The notes under the pieces were generated by a model. The model saw only the letters and a program-made list of their open reading frames with translations, was not told the DNA's origin and did not search any database. Shown here piece by piece: positions 9,036 to 17,829 of a DNA stretch of 64,000 bases. The first letter of the stretch is position 1. Each line of letters starts with the position of its first letter. This DNA is from Neobacillus cucumis. GTDB taxonomy: Bacteria > Bacillota > Bacilli > Bacillales_B > DSM-18226. Location of the stretch: NCBI RefSeq assembly GCF_023715505.1, contig NZ_JAMBOH010000002.1, forward strand, positions 372,001 to 436,000, in the 5' to 3' direction. The position numbers and the translations under genes were made by a program.

Positions 9036-9449
9036 ATGTCAACCCACGAATTATTCCATACCCTACACCAGCTTTCAAGACATCTCACCAATAGACTCAA
9101 TGAAGCACTAAAACCAACAGGATTATACAGTGCCCAGTGGGCCGTTATCTATGTTCTAAAAAATAAAGGATCGCTGACACAAAAAGAACTTTGTGATTAC
9201 CTATTTGTTGAAGCGCCGCCGATCACGAGAACCATCCAACGGTTAGTTAAACAAGGATATGTCACTCAAGTTCCTGGGAAAGACAAACGAGAAAAGCATG
9301 TCCAACTAACAGAATTGGCCAATCAGGAATATCCAAAATGGGAGCATATTGTAAACTCTGTCAATCATGAACTAATGAGAGACTTCCCTATTGAATCACG
9401 TAAACAATTCCTAAAACTGCAAAAAAGCTGGCTGCAGCAAATTTTATAA
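9036..9449 (+). CDS. MarR-family transcriptional regulator
   Basis: 137 aa winged-helix repressor. The recognition helix region is SLTQKELCDYLFVEAPPITRTIQRL (split here only by description: residues about 51-75) and the wing carries the usual DKREKHVQLT (about 86-95), the DxRxxxVxLT signature of MarR. No redox cysteine pair is seen; a single Cys lies in the helix-turn-helix. It is co-transcribed with the MFS pump 15 nt downstream and probably represses both genes through the palindrome in its own promoter. The arrangement resembles B. subtilis ywoH-ywoG. Confidence 0.88.
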   Translation: MSTHELFHTLHQLSRHLTNRLNEALKPTGLYSAQWAVIYVLKNKGSLTQKELCDYLFVEAPPITRTIQRLVKQGYVTQVPGKDKREKHVQLTELANQEYPKWEHIVNSVNHELMRDFPIESRKQFLKLQKSWLQQIL

Positions 9450-9464
9450 ATAGAGGTGCATCAC

Positions 9465-10676
9465 ATGAACAAACCAAAATTATGGACAAAAAACTTTATT
9501 AGTATTTCCTTTAGCAATCTATTTCTGTTTTTATCTTTTTATATCTTGCTCGTAACACTGCCATCATACGCACTTGATGAATTACATAGTAGTTCTTCTA
9601 TGGCAGGTCTGATGACAACAATCTTCTTACTTTCGGCGATCATTTCCCGCCCGCTTGCCGGTCAATGGCTTGAACGCGCCGGTAATAAGAAGGTGTTGCT
9701 AGCAGCATTAATTATTTTCGCTGCAGCGTCACTGTTATATTTCTTCCCTAGCTCCATGGTTGGTTTTTTAGTCATCCGCCTGTTACATGGAATCGGCTTT
9801 GGAATGGCGACGACAGTGGTGGGTACAATTGTGGCTGATATTATCCCTGTCTCTCGACGTGGAGAAGGAATGGGATATTTCGTTATGTCGACCAATTTAG
9901 CAATGGTTATTGGTCCATTTATTGGTCTATTGGCCATCCATCAATGGGGCGCTAAGACCTTGTTTATCATCAGTGTGATTGTTTCCATTTGTGCGTTAAT
10001 TACAGGACTAAGTGTAAAACAAGCCAAAACAGAAACAGCTGTTCAACCGAAAGCTCATTCATCTTTTTCTTTCAGCAACCTATTTGAGGCTTCTGCTGTT
10101 CCCATTTCTATTGTCGGCGGCTTTATGGCAATTGTTTATTCAGCTCTCTTATCCTTTGTATCGATTTATGCAAGTGAAATTCACTTAGAAAGCATCGCCA
10201 GCATGTTCTTTGTTGTTTATGCGATTCTCTTATTAGCCTCAAGACCGTTCACTGGAAAATGGCTTGATCAATATGGACCGAATGTGATTAGTTTCCCATG
10301 TATCGCTCTTTTTGCGATTGGCATGTTTATTTTGAGCCAAAGTAATGGAGCAGTTACCTTCCTTTTATCAGCAGGTTTAATTGGTTTAGGCTGGGGAACC
10401 CTTTTCCCAACGTTTCAAACGATTGCGATTCAAGATGCGGAGCCCCGCAAAAGAGGCGTGGCCACTGCAACGTTTTTATCGATCTATGATACCGGCATTG
10501 CGTTAGGTTCCTTTGTCGTTGGAATCATTGCAGCAAAAGTCGATTATGGCACTCTATATTTCTTCTGTTCCTTTTATATCTTAATCGGATTAGTTCTTTT
10601 TTACTTCCTTCATACGAAGAAACGTGCTTCGGCAAAGGGAACTGCGCAGCATCAAGGAAAAGCACAGGAAATTTAA
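9465..10676 (+). CDS. MFS drug/metabolite efflux transporter (YwoG-like)
   Basis: 403 aa, 12 predicted membrane segments. The inter-helix 2-3 motif is GQWLERAGNKKVLL and the antiporter-type helix 5 motif is MVIGPFIG. ATG 9465 is chosen because AGAGGT lies 7 nt upstream; a GTG at 9456 is too close to it. It sits second in a MarR-controlled operon, which suggests efflux of the compound sensed by the regulator. Substrate unknown. Confidence 0.85.
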   Translation: MNKPKLWTKNFISISFSNLFLFLSFYILLVTLPSYALDELHSSSSMAGLMTTIFLLSAIISRPLAGQWLERAGNKKVLLAALIIFAAASLLYFFPSSMVGFLVIRLLHGIGFGMATTVVGTIVADIIPVSRRGEGMGYFVMSTNLAMVIGPFIGLLAIHQWGAKTLFIISVIVSICALITGLSVKQAKTETAVQPKAHSSFSFSNLFEASAVPISIVGGFMAIVYSALLSFVSIYASEIHLESIASMFFVVYAILLLASRPFTGKWLDQYGPNVISFPCIALFAIGMFILSQSNGAVTFLLSAGLIGLGWGTLFPTFQTIAIQDAEPRKRGVATATFLSIYDTGIALGSFVVGIIAAKVDYGTLYFFCSFYILIGLVLFYFLHTKKRASAKGTAQHQGKAQEI

Positions 10677-10742
10677 GTTTTTTAAACAAACCTCCTCGAT
10701 TTGTTATATAATGTAAAGAAACAAATCTGAGGAGTGACTTTT

Positions 10743-10985
10743 ATGGCTAAATCTAAAGCAAAAAGGCTTAGAGAAAAACTAGCGCGCGAAGGGAATCTGA
10801 ATCCCGAAGCGAAAAGAAGTCCGTTTGTTTTCACGGATATGAGAACAAGAGCAACCAAAACAAAAAAAGATCATTTATATCAGTTTAAACACAAGAGCCA
10901 TCAAACCCGTGACGGAAATGATGGTTCTTTTTATTTTGCCGCCCCCAGCTGCAAATGCCTTAATAATCGCTGCCTTTCCACATAA
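10743..10985 (+). CDS. Small basic protein (YqkK-like?), 3' end reads through a terminator
   Basis: 80 aa, highly basic N-terminus (MAKSKAKRLREKLAREG) then RSPFVFTDMRTRATKTK. This resembles, from memory, small Bacillus proteins of the YqkK type, but the assignment is uncertain. GAGGAG lies 8 nt before ATG 10743. An intrinsic terminator hairpin (10893-10934) lies inside the reading frame, and the last 18 codons overlap the 3' end of pxpC on the other strand. The C-terminal part (after about residue 55) looks unlike a conserved domain, so the frame may have lost its original stop, for example by a small indel. Confidence 0.6.
   Translation: MAKSKAKRLREKLAREGNLNPEAKRSPFVFTDMRTRATKTKKDHLYQFKHKSHQTRDGNDGSFYFAAPSCKCLNNRCLST
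10893..10934 (+). terminator. Terminator hairpin inside the small basic protein frame
   Basis: AAGAGCCATCA (10893-10903) pairs with TGATGGTTCTT (10919-10929, one G-T pair), followed by TTTTATTTT. Confidence 0.75.
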
Positions 10986-11875
10986 AGCTGTTGTGCTTCC
11001 TCTACTGACACTATGGAAAAGTGAATAACGGTGTCAGGCACCGCTTGAGCAAGTCCCGGAATATCTGCAGAAATCACTGTCCCGATTCTTGTATAGCCGC
11101 CGGTGGTTTGCCGGTCGGCGAGGAGGATGATGGGCTGGCCGCTTGCGGGGACTTGGATTCCGCCTAGCGGGATGGGGTCGGAAATGATATCTGGACCGCC
11201 GATGTGTTCGATTTTCGGGCCTTTCAGCTGATAGCCCATCCGATTGGCTTGATGGGTCACAACAAATTCCTCCGTGAAAAACCGGTGAATACTTTCCTCC
11301 GTAAATCGATCCTCATGAGGTCCAATAACCACCCGAATTGTCATTTCTTTTGCATATTGGGGAACTAATTCCGGATGTAGCATTTTATATGGCCTCCTTA
11401 TTAAAGGGTTGCCAGCTAGTACATCCCCCTTCTGCAATGCCCGTCCCTCAAAGCCGCCAAACTTTCCATTTAAAAAGGTGGATTTACTGCCTAACACAAG
11501 AGGAACATTAATTCCTCCTCCAATGGCTATATAGGTTCGAGCTCCTAGTCTACAGTGACCTACTGTCAGAACCTGACCCTTCCGTAAGAGAAAGCTTTTC
11601 CACAAGTCCACTTCCTCCCCGTCCACTTTAGGCGTAAAATCACCGCCGCAAATGGCGATTACAACATCACTTAAGGCCTCCACTTCGGGACCTATTAAAG
11701 CTGCCTCGAGTACAGCTTCTCCCTTAGGATTTCCAACGAGGATATTCGCCACTTGCATAGAATAGGAATCCATTGCCCCGGATGGGCTGATTCCAAATTG
11801 TTGATATCCATATCTGCCATAATCCTGAACGGTTGTTTGCAGCCCAGGTTTTAAAACTTTTAAGATAGCCTTCAT
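10931..11875 (-). CDS. pxpC: 5-oxoprolinase subunit PxpC (KipA family, biotin-dependent carboxyltransferase fold)
   Basis: 314 aa. The N-terminus [29 protein letters not shown] is the family hallmark (described by residues 7-35), with [10 protein letters not shown] and IGGGINVP following. Together with PxpA and PxpB it opens 5-oxoproline to glutamate using ATP. It overlaps pxpA by 4 nt (ATGA type), and no strong ribosome binding site precedes it, so translation is probably coupled. Last gene of the pxpBAC operon. Confidence 0.9.
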   Translation of the reverse strand: MKAILKVLKPGLQTTVQDYGRYGYQQFGISPSGAMDSYSMQVANILVGNPKGEAVLEAALIGPEVEALSDVVIAICGGDFTPKVDGEEVDLWKSFLLRKGQVLTVGHCRLGARTYIAIGGGINVPLVLGSKSTFLNGKFGGFEGRALQKGDVLAGNPLIRRPYKMLHPELVPQYAKEMTIRVVIGPHEDRFTEESIHRFFTEEFVVTHQANRMGYQLKGPKIEHIGGPDIISDPIPLGGIQVPASGQPIILLADRQTTGGYTRIGTVISADIPGLAQAVPDTVIHFSIVSVEEAQQLYVERQRLLRHLQLGAAK

Positions 11876-12639
11876 TCGCTTCGCCAGCTTTTTCTAATCT
11901 CGATGTTTTCTTGTTGAAAAGCCTGCTTTAGTTTGGTTACAAATTCTAATGCCTGCGGGTCATCTCCATGTACACAGATGGTATCCGCTTGAATCGTTAT
12001 GTCTGAGCCATCCACCGCCTCGACTTTTCCTTCCTTAATCATCCGTATGACCCTTGTTATCGCAATCTCCGAATCATGAATGATGGCATTTGGTTCCTGA
12101 CGGGAGGTTAATGTCCCATCTGGCTGGTAGGTGCGGTCGGCAAACACTTCCCCTGCAACGAGTAGTCCCCTCTCTCCCCCAGCCTTCGCTAATTCACTGC
12201 CGGCAAGTGCAAATAAAACAAGCTGAGGATTCAGGTCGAAAATAGCCTGAGCGATGGAATCGGCTATCTCCCGATTCTTGGCCGCCATATTATACAAAGC
12301 ACCATGCGGCTTGACGTGAACAAGGTTGGTACTGTTTACTTTACATACAGCATCTAATGCACCTATTTGATAAACAACAAGATGATAAATCTCTCGAGGG
12401 GCCAGCTTCATTTCCCTCCTCCCAAAACCGGCCAAGTCTGGAAAGCCAGGATGTGCCCCTATTTGGACCCCATATTTTTTGGCAAGTCTGACGGTCTCAA
12501 ACATGACATTGTGGTCCCCGCCATGATAACCGCAGGCAATATTTGCAGATGAGATATACTTTAATACCTCTTCATCATTACCAATCTTAAAGGCGCCAAA
12601 ACTTTCCCCTAAATCACTATTCAAATCAATCACTGTCAT
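11872..12639 (-). CDS. pxpA: 5-oxoprolinase subunit PxpA (LamB/YcsF family)
   Basis: 255 aa. The N-terminal [18 protein letters not shown], the [12 protein letters not shown] metal-site region, [24 protein letters not shown] and CVHGDDPQA are typical. It is the catalytic subunit for cleavage of the activated pyroglutamate ring. AGGAG-like GGGAG precedes the ATG at 12639. The start overlaps the end of pxpB by 14 nt and the stop overlaps pxpC by 4 nt, so the three proteins are made together. Confidence 0.92.
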   Translation of the reverse strand: MTVIDLNSDLGESFGAFKIGNDEEVLKYISSANIACGYHGGDHNVMFETVRLAKKYGVQIGAHPGFPDLAGFGRREMKLAPREIYHLVVYQIGALDAVCKVNSTNLVHVKPHGALYNMAAKNREIADSIAQAIFDLNPQLVLFALAGSELAKAGGERGLLVAGEVFADRTYQPDGTLTSRQEPNAIIHDSEIAITRVIRMIKEGKVEAVDGSDITIQADTICVHGDDPQALEFVTKLKQAFQQENIEIRKSWRSE

Positions 12640-13363
12640 ACGTATTCTCCCTTTTATATGTTTTTAGCTTATATGTTTTATTGGCAACTAATTGCTTGAT
12701 TCTTTTATACTCTTGTATATCAATCGAATAAAATTTAATATAATTTCCTGCTGAGAAAAGAAACGGTGACGGGCGATTTACGTCAAACAGGGTAACGGGT
12801 GTGATTCCTATGATGCGCCAGCCGGACGGGACCTCAGCGGGATAAATGCCGGTTTGATTTCCACCAATGCCAACCGCACCTGCCTTCACACTTGGACGTG
12901 GATGTTCGAGTCTTGGAACCGCGAGACTTAGCGGCAGTCCGCCCAAATAAGGAAACCCCGGGACAAATCCCATCATATAAATTAGGTATTCCTTACTTGT
13001 ATGCAGTCTTATCACCTCTTCCTCGCTTAACCGATGATAACTGGCCACGAATGGTAAGTCAGGACCTGTTTCCCCGCCATAATAAACAGGTATTTCATAG
13101 ACGATCCCCTTTTCCCGCTCAACTTTGTCAGTGGTAGAAAAATTACTTTTGAGGATTTTTTCTAAAACGTGATAGCTAATGACCTCTGGTTGATAGTAAA
13201 TGACAACCGTACAATAGGCAGGCACCCATTCGATGATCCCCTTTATTTTTGCAGTTTGAAGACCTGTAATAAAATGCTGGATTTCCCTTTGTATCTCCTC
13301 ATTAATTTGATTCCCAAAAGATACTTGGATGGCTACATCTCCAAGTGATTTTATCTCAATCAT
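12626..13363 (-). CDS. pxpB: 5-oxoprolinase subunit PxpB (KipI family)
   Basis: 245 aa. Carries [33 protein letters not shown] (residues about 157-195) and the [11 protein letters not shown] motif of the KipI/allophanate hydrolase subunit 1 fold. First gene of pxpB-pxpA-pxpC. The ATG at 13363 has AGGGG 7 nt upstream; a second ATG two codons earlier (13369) abuts that site and is less likely. KipI of B. subtilis also inhibits KinA, but no kipR homolog is present here, so a metabolic role is the simpler reading. Confidence 0.9.
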   Translation of the reverse strand: MIEIKSLGDVAIQVSFGNQINEEIQREIQHFITGLQTAKIKGIIEWVPAYCTVVIYYQPEVISYHVLEKILKSNFSTTDKVEREKGIVYEIPVYYGGETGPDLPFVASYHRLSEEEVIRLHTSKEYLIYMMGFVPGFPYLGGLPLSLAVPRLEHPRPSVKAGAVGIGGNQTGIYPAEVPSGWRIIGITPVTLFDVNRPSPFLFSAGNYIKFYSIDIQEYKRIKQLVANKTYKLKTYKRENTYDSD

Positions 13364-13534
13364 GGTCATCCCCTATTTTTCATCGTTTGTTTTTAGGCTA
13401 TAGATAAGTACACTACAATTATTAAATTAATTTTCTTAAAGTTGCAATTTTAATTCATAGATTCACTTTAAGAAGAGCCTACATTTCATTAAATAAACTT
13501 AATTATAGAGTATTACTAATGATAGAAGAGTATC

Positions 13535-13564
13535 AAAAAAAGCATCTGCTTTTTGCAGATACTT
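13535..13564 (-). terminator. Terminator for the 50-codon minus-strand gene
   Basis: On the minus strand GTATCTGC pairs with GCAGATGC (one mismatch, loop of five A), then seven T. Plus-strand arms are at 13542-13549 and 13555-13562. Confidence 0.75.
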
Positions 13565-13646
13565 TTGAGCGGTAATACCACTTTTTACTTGAAGGTCAAT
13601 CCAGCTATCCAATAACAAAAACAATCCAATTGATTTACTACTTGTA

Positions 13647-13799
13647 TTAATTTAACTGTCTAATTTTTTCCTCATGATAAATAATCTTTTTTGTTATTTC
13701 ATTTTTCAAACTATAATCTAGACAACTATCCAATAACAGTAGATGATAGTTTTTTCTTAATATATGCCATTTGTAAAGTATCTTAGATATTAACGACAT
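13647..13799 (-). CDS. Small basic protein, 50 aa, family unknown
   Basis: Found by reading the gap between pxpB and the flavoprotein gene. MSLISKILYKWHILRKNYH continues into a segment with LDSCLDYSLK and IYHEEKIRQLN. GGAGG lies 8 nt before ATG 13799, which is strong support. The pattern of YKWH, a Cys-Leu-Asp, and YHxEK looks like a recurring class of 50-60 aa Bacillus cytosolic proteins, but the function is unknown. About 110 bp downstream on the same strand (13595-13622) a partly similar stretch, starting TTATTGGATAGCTGG, repeats part of the coding sequence in another frame and may be a degenerate duplicate. Confidence 0.6.
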   Translation of the reverse strand: MSLISKILYKWHILRKNYHLLLLDSCLDYSLKNEITKKIIYHEEKIRQLN

Positions 13800-14001
13800 A
13801 ATGTCCGCCTCCTATCCTTGATTTCTATATATTACGTTTTTGAAAGCGGTTTAAAGGGGGTATTAAATGTTTAAAAAATTTCTCCCTTAAAGAACCATAA
13901 CTTATTATGTACATGAGCCCCCTAAAATGTAAGCACTTCATTTTACAATCATTTTTAATTACGCTAAGCTAGAATCATTACTAAATATTGGAGGGATTTT
14001 G

Positions 14002-14565
14002 ATGTTTGATGTAGTTATTATTGGAGCAGGTGCTGCAGGTGCAAGTGCAGCTCTATTTACAGCTAAAGCTGGTAAAAAAACTTTGGTTGTCGACAATGAC
14101 AAAAGCATGACTAAACGTGCTTGGATCGAGAACCATTATGGAGTTTCCGAAATTACTGGACCAGATTTGATTGATATCGGTAAAAAGCAAGCAACGAAAT
14201 TTGGTGCAGAAATAGTAGAAGCTACTGTAACTGATGTTCAAAAAAATGAAGAAGGTTTCAAAGTCGTAACCGACCAAAACGAATACCAAGCCAAGCATGT
14301 CATTGTGGCAACTGGAGCCTTAACTGCTCTCGCTGAACCTATTGGTCTAAAAACCAAGCCTGGAACAGAACCAAGAATTAAAACGGTCCTAGATGTAGAT
14401 GCAGCTGGAAAAACCAATATTGATGGCATTTGGGCAGCTGGAACGGTTGCTGGTGTGAGTGTACATACCATCATAACAGCTGGCGACGGTGCTAAAGTTG
14501 CGATTAATGTAATTAGTGAAATCAATGGTGAGCGTTATGTTGACCATGATGTATTAAAATCTTAA
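14002..14565 (+). CDS. Small FAD-dependent oxidoreductase (thioredoxin reductase-like fold)
   Basis: 187 aa. The N-terminus VVIIGAGAAGASAALFTAKAG is a Rossmann FAD-binding motif (residues 4-24) and the C-terminal half has GIWAAGTVAG, the second FAD contact. There is no CxxC redox pair and no NADPH domain, so the protein is far shorter than thioredoxin reductase (about 315 aa). ATG 14002 has GGAGGG 6 nt upstream; the TTG just before it is ignored. It is paired with a glyoxalase-fold gene 20 nt downstream. Electron donor and substrate are unknown. Confidence 0.8.
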   Translation: MFDVVIIGAGAAGASAALFTAKAGKKTLVVDNDKSMTKRAWIENHYGVSEITGPDLIDIGKKQATKFGAEIVEATVTDVQKNEEGFKVVTDQNEYQAKHVIVATGALTALAEPIGLKTKPGTEPRIKTVLDVDAAGKTNIDGIWAAGTVAGVSVHTIITAGDGAKVAINVISEINGERYVDHDVLKS

Positions 14566-14585
14566 TTAGCATAGGAGCAATGAAG

Positions 14586-14969
14586 ATGGCTGTTAAAAAG
14601 ATGGATCACGTTGGCGTATTTGTTAAAGACTTAGATGCATCACTGACATTTTATCAAGAGATTGTTGGTATGGACCTTAAGGATCAGTTTACCATTAATA
14701 ATGGAGCTCTAACCTTAGCATTCCTTGGTTTCAATGGTTCTGATGAAACGGAATTGGAATTAGTTTATGGCGGCAATCCCGATCTTCCAGAGGAAGGGAA
14801 AGTCAATCATATCGCATTTTTAGTCGATGACATCGAAGAGGAATTTAAGCGTTTAAAGGGATTAGATGTTTCATTTATTAGTGAACAAGTCGATACCCTT
14901 CCAAACGGGTATCGTAATTTCTTTGTAAACGGTCCTGATGGGGAAAAAGTTGAATTCTTTCAGAGATAG
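14586..14969 (+). CDS. VOC (glyoxalase/bleomycin-resistance) family protein
   Basis: 127 aa, one vicinal-oxygen-chelate module pair. MDHVGVFVKDLDASLTFYQEIVGM and VNHIAFLVDDIEEEFKRL are the two beta-alpha-beta halves; H and E residues at the usual metal positions (DHVG, ELELVYG, NHIAF, KVEFFQR) suggest a metal site. AGGAG lies 8 nt before ATG 14586; an ATG at 14580 is too near. Likely co-transcribed with the flavoprotein gene. A lactoylglutathione lyase-like role is possible but not shown. Confidence 0.85.
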   Translation: MAVKKMDHVGVFVKDLDASLTFYQEIVGMDLKDQFTINNGALTLAFLGFNGSDETELELVYGGNPDLPEEGKVNHIAFLVDDIEEEFKRLKGLDVSFISEQVDTLPNGYRNFFVNGPDGEKVEFFQR

Positions 14970-14973
14970 TAGT

Positions 14974-15003
14974 AAAAAACCTCCTTTTTTCAGGAGGTTT
15001 TTT
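14974..15003. terminator. Bidirectional terminator
   Basis: AAAAAACCTCCT (14974-14985) and AGGAGGTTTTTT (14992-15003) form a perfect 12-bp stem with loop of six, serving both the VOC gene and the convergent epimerase gene. Confidence 0.9.
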
Positions 15004-15022
15004 AGCTAATATCATGTATTCA

Positions 15023-15889
15023 CTATTTGACCGAAATAACTAATGATGTTTGCAGTGATTTACCGGGTTCAATCATGACTAATTCTTCTTTCCGATTGAG
15101 TTCATCGGTCATCGCCATCCATGGTTCGACGCAAATAAATTCTTGTTCTGCCTCCGTCCACAACACAATATACTTAAATTCATCTCCATATCTCATGGTA
15201 ACGCTTTTCCTTAGTTCGGGAAGCTCAAATGATATTTTCCTTTTCCTACTATCCATGAATACTAAGGATTCCTTTTTATTCGTTAAATCCAAGGAATGGT
15301 TAAACGGGCTTACCTCCATCGTATTATAATCTAAATAGGTCTTCGCATCGGTTTGATAGGTCAATTCTTTACTAGATGTTTTAAAATAGGGGTGAAAACC
15401 CGCGTAGATTGGCATGGACTCATCGGAAGTATTCCGATAGACCTGGCCGATCGATAGCTCATTTTTAGTAATCGTATAGCTAAAAATGACTTCAAATTGA
15501 AATGGGTATTCTTTCATTGTTTCTTCATTACTTACTAATTGTAAACTAACCGTGGCCTTTGTTTCATTTAATTCCGTATCGATTACTTCCCAAGGATGAT
15601 TCCTGGCTACACCGTGATTTTTCATTTTGTAAACCTTATCGTTCCATTCATATTCCCCATTTTCCAGCTGTCCTGATATGGGAAAAAGTATCGGTATGCC
15701 GCCTCTAATATTTTTATTAGGATCATAAAGAGTCTCTTTATTTAAAAATAAGATCTCGTCGTTTTCTACGCCAAAACTAGTAATAATTCCGCCGCTCTCT
15801 GGAGAAACCCTTAGCCAGCTGCCTAACGTTTCATTAGATAATTCATAAACAGATAATTCCTTTTCTTTACTAACCTTAAGCTGATACAT
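15023..15889 (-). CDS. Aldose 1-epimerase family protein
   Basis: 288 aa, galactose mutarotase-like beta-sandwich. GGIPILFPISGQL, MKNHGVARNHPWEV and AGFHPYFK carry the conserved substrate-contact and catalytic His residues, and CVEPWMAMTDELNR near the C-terminus holds the usual Glu. Probably interconverts sugar anomers (hexose or hexose-6-phosphate). Single gene, convergent with the VOC gene. Substrate cannot be inferred from the neighbours. Confidence 0.87.
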   Translation of the reverse strand: MYQLKVSKEKELSVYELSNETLGSWLRVSPESGGIITSFGVENDEILFLNKETLYDPNKNIRGGIPILFPISGQLENGEYEWNDKVYKMKNHGVARNHPWEVIDTELNETKATVSLQLVSNEETMKEYPFQFEVIFSYTITKNELSIGQVYRNTSDESMPIYAGFHPYFKTSSKELTYQTDAKTYLDYNTMEVSPFNHSLDLTNKKESLVFMDSRKRKISFELPELRKSVTMRYGDEFKYIVLWTEAEQEFICVEPWMAMTDELNRKEELVMIEPGKSLQTSLVISVK

Positions 15890-15937
15890 GTTCTATGTTC
15901 ATCCCTTCTAATTAACGCTCTTCACTTTTTATAATTG

Positions 15938-16121
15938 GCCCTGTTAAATTTGGCTGTTGATTTCCGCTCCAGGCTCTCGCTTTCCGCGGGCGTGCCGGGG
16001 AGCCTCCTCGGCGCTTTTGCGCCTGTGGGGTCTCCCCTGCCCCGTACTCCCGCAGGAGTCGAGCGCCTTCCGCTCCAATCAACAGAGTATAAAAAACAAC
16101 AATCTCGTTTAACAGAGCCTA
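15938..16121. repeat. GC-rich dispersed element with inverted ends
   Basis: Outer arms GGCCCTGTTAAA (15938-15949) and TTTAACAGAGCC (about 16108-16119) are inverted repeats, as are inner arms CTGTTGATTTCCGCTCC (from 15954) and a matching end with CCAATCAACAG (to 16085). The interior is GC-rich (CGCGGGCGTGCCGGGGAGCC, CCCGCAGGAGTCGAGCGCC). Similar elements are recalled as common between genes in Bacillus genomes. No protein frame in it looks real. It sits between divergent genes, before the DHA2 promoter. Confidence 0.75.
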
Positions 16122-16130
16122 ACAATTAAA

Positions 16131-16181
16131 TTGACAATTCTATAACCCAATTAATAAAATTAATTTTATCCTACTAGTAGG
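16131..16181 (+). promoter_or_regulatory. DHA2 pump promoter with palindromic operator
   Basis: TTGACA (16131-16136), an 18-bp spacer and TAAAAT (16155-16160) are followed by a perfect 12-bp palindrome CCTACTAGTAGG (16170-16181) over the likely transcription start. This suggests control by a dimeric repressor; no regulator gene is adjacent. Confidence 0.65.
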
Positions 16182-16272
16182 TATTTAAACATCAAGCAAA
16201 ACTAAAAAACGCAGGAGGAGCACTCGCGATTATCCCGCTATTTACATTTCGGAAAAATAAAAGGAGATTGAT

Positions 16273-17790
16273 ATGATTAAACAAGGTACTAATTTAAAGC
16301 TCGTTGTTACGGGGCTGATGCTCGCTATTTTGATGGCGGCCATGGATAATACAATTGTCGCTACCGCGATGGGAACCATCGTGTCAGACCTCGGCGGCTT
16401 TGACAAATTTGTTTGGGTGACTTCTGCCTACATGGTTGCCGTCATGGCAGGGATGCCGATATTCGGAAAGCTATCCGATATGTACGGACGGAAACGTTTC
16501 TTTCTTTTTGGGTTAATCGTCTTCCTGATTGGATCTGCTCTTTGTGGAATAGCCCAATCGATCGTTCAGTTAAGTATTTACAGGGCCATCCAAGGAATTG
16601 GCGGCGGAGCTCTTATGCCGATTGCTTTTACCATTGTATTTGACATTTTCCCGCCGGAAAACCGCGGAAAAATGACAGGTCTGCTCGGTGCTGTTTTTGG
16701 TGCCTCCAGTGTTCTTGGACCATTACTTGGTGCTTATATAACAGATTACATTAGCTGGCATTGGGTCTTTTATGTAAACGTACCAATTGGTATTGTTTCG
16801 ATTATTTTAATTGTTCGTTACTATCATGAATCCTTACAGCATTCTAAACAAAAAATTGACTATCTCGGTGCGATTACACTTGTGATTTCGGTCGTGAGTC
16901 TCATGTTTGCTCTTGAATTAGGCGGTAAGGAATATGATTGGTATTCTGTCCAAATCATCAGTTTATTTGCAAGCTTTTTCATCTTTTTTGTGGCCTTCTT
17001 CATTGCCGAATTTAAGGCGGCAGAACCGATTTTACCACTTTGGCTGTTTAGACGGCGTTTGTTTGCCACCTCACAGATCCTATCCTTCTTATACGGCGGA
17101 ACATTTATCATTTTAACTGTGTTTATTCCGATTTTTGTTCAAGCCGTTTACGGGGGAACCGCGAAGAATGCTGGATTAATTTTAACACCGATGATGTTAG
17201 GGTCGGTGGCAGGAAGTTCGATTGGAGGGATCTTTTTAACAAAAACGTCTTTCCGTAATTTGATGATAGTATCGATAATTTCCTATGTGGCCGGGATGTA
17301 TTTACTTGGAACGATGACGGTTGACACCGCCCGTTATTTACTAACGATTTATATGATTTTGGTTGGTTTTGGGGTCGGCTTTTCCTTCTCCTTGCTGCCA
17401 ACTGCCTCAATGCACAATTTGGAGCCGCAATACCGGGGAACTGCTAATTCAACTAATTCCTTTTTACGTTCCTTCGGGATGACACTTGGGGTAACCATTT
17501 TTGGTTCGCTGCAAGGTAATCTGTTTACAGATCAATTAAAGGAAGCCTTTAAAGGGATGCAAGGCGGGGGCGGACAGCCATTTCAAATGGGTGACCCCCG
17601 GCAAATTTTCCAGGCAAGTGAACGGGCAAAAATACCTGATTTTATCTTAGATAAAATTGTTCAAGCTATGTCTTATTCTATCACTCACACTTTTATACTA
17701 ACATTGATTCCCATTGCTCTCGCTGCGATTACGATTGTATTTATGGGGAACGCCCGCGTAGAAGTAAGCAAGAAGCCCGCAAAAGGATAA
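16273..17790 (+). CDS. DHA2-family MFS multidrug efflux transporter (YusP/EmrB type)
   Basis: 505 aa, 14 predicted membrane segments. Signature motifs: LDxT-like MAAMDNTIVATAM in helix 1, GKLSDMYGRKRFF between helices 2 and 3, and GAVFGASSVLGPLLGAYI in helix 5. It should export drugs or toxic metabolites by proton antiport. AAGGAG lies 8 nt before ATG 16273. Single gene with its own promoter, operator and terminator. The C-terminal loop has a Gly-rich, QGGGGQPFQMGDP insert typical of the subfamily. Confidence 0.9.
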   Translation: MIKQGTNLKLVVTGLMLAILMAAMDNTIVATAMGTIVSDLGGFDKFVWVTSAYMVAVMAGMPIFGKLSDMYGRKRFFLFGLIVFLIGSALCGIAQSIVQLSIYRAIQGIGGGALMPIAFTIVFDIFPPENRGKMTGLLGAVFGASSVLGPLLGAYITDYISWHWVFYVNVPIGIVSIILIVRYYHESLQHSKQKIDYLGAITLVISVVSLMFALELGGKEYDWYSVQIISLFASFFIFFVAFFIAEFKAAEPILPLWLFRRRLFATSQILSFLYGGTFIILTVFIPIFVQAVYGGTAKNAGLILTPMMLGSVAGSSIGGIFLTKTSFRNLMIVSIISYVAGMYLLGTMTVDTARYLLTIYMILVGFGVGFSFSLLPTASMHNLEPQYRGTANSTNSFLRSFGMTLGVTIFGSLQGNLFTDQLKEAFKGMQGGGGQPFQMGDPRQIFQASERAKIPDFILDKIVQAMSYSITHTFILTLIPIALAAITIVFMGNARVEVSKKPAKG

Positions 17791-17794
17791 AAGA

Positions 17795-17829
17795 ACAGCA
17801 CTGACCTCAACCGGTCAGTGCTGTTTTTA
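17795..17829. terminator. Bidirectional terminator
   Basis: ACAGCACTGACC (17795-17806) pairs perfectly with GGTCAGTGCTGT (17813-17824), followed by T; serves the DHA2 gene and the convergent gene. Confidence 0.92.

Noticed and set aside
15922..16129. Overlapping 64- and 67-codon frames in both directions
   Set aside because: They lie inside the GC-rich dispersed element and owe their length to GC content and lack of stops.
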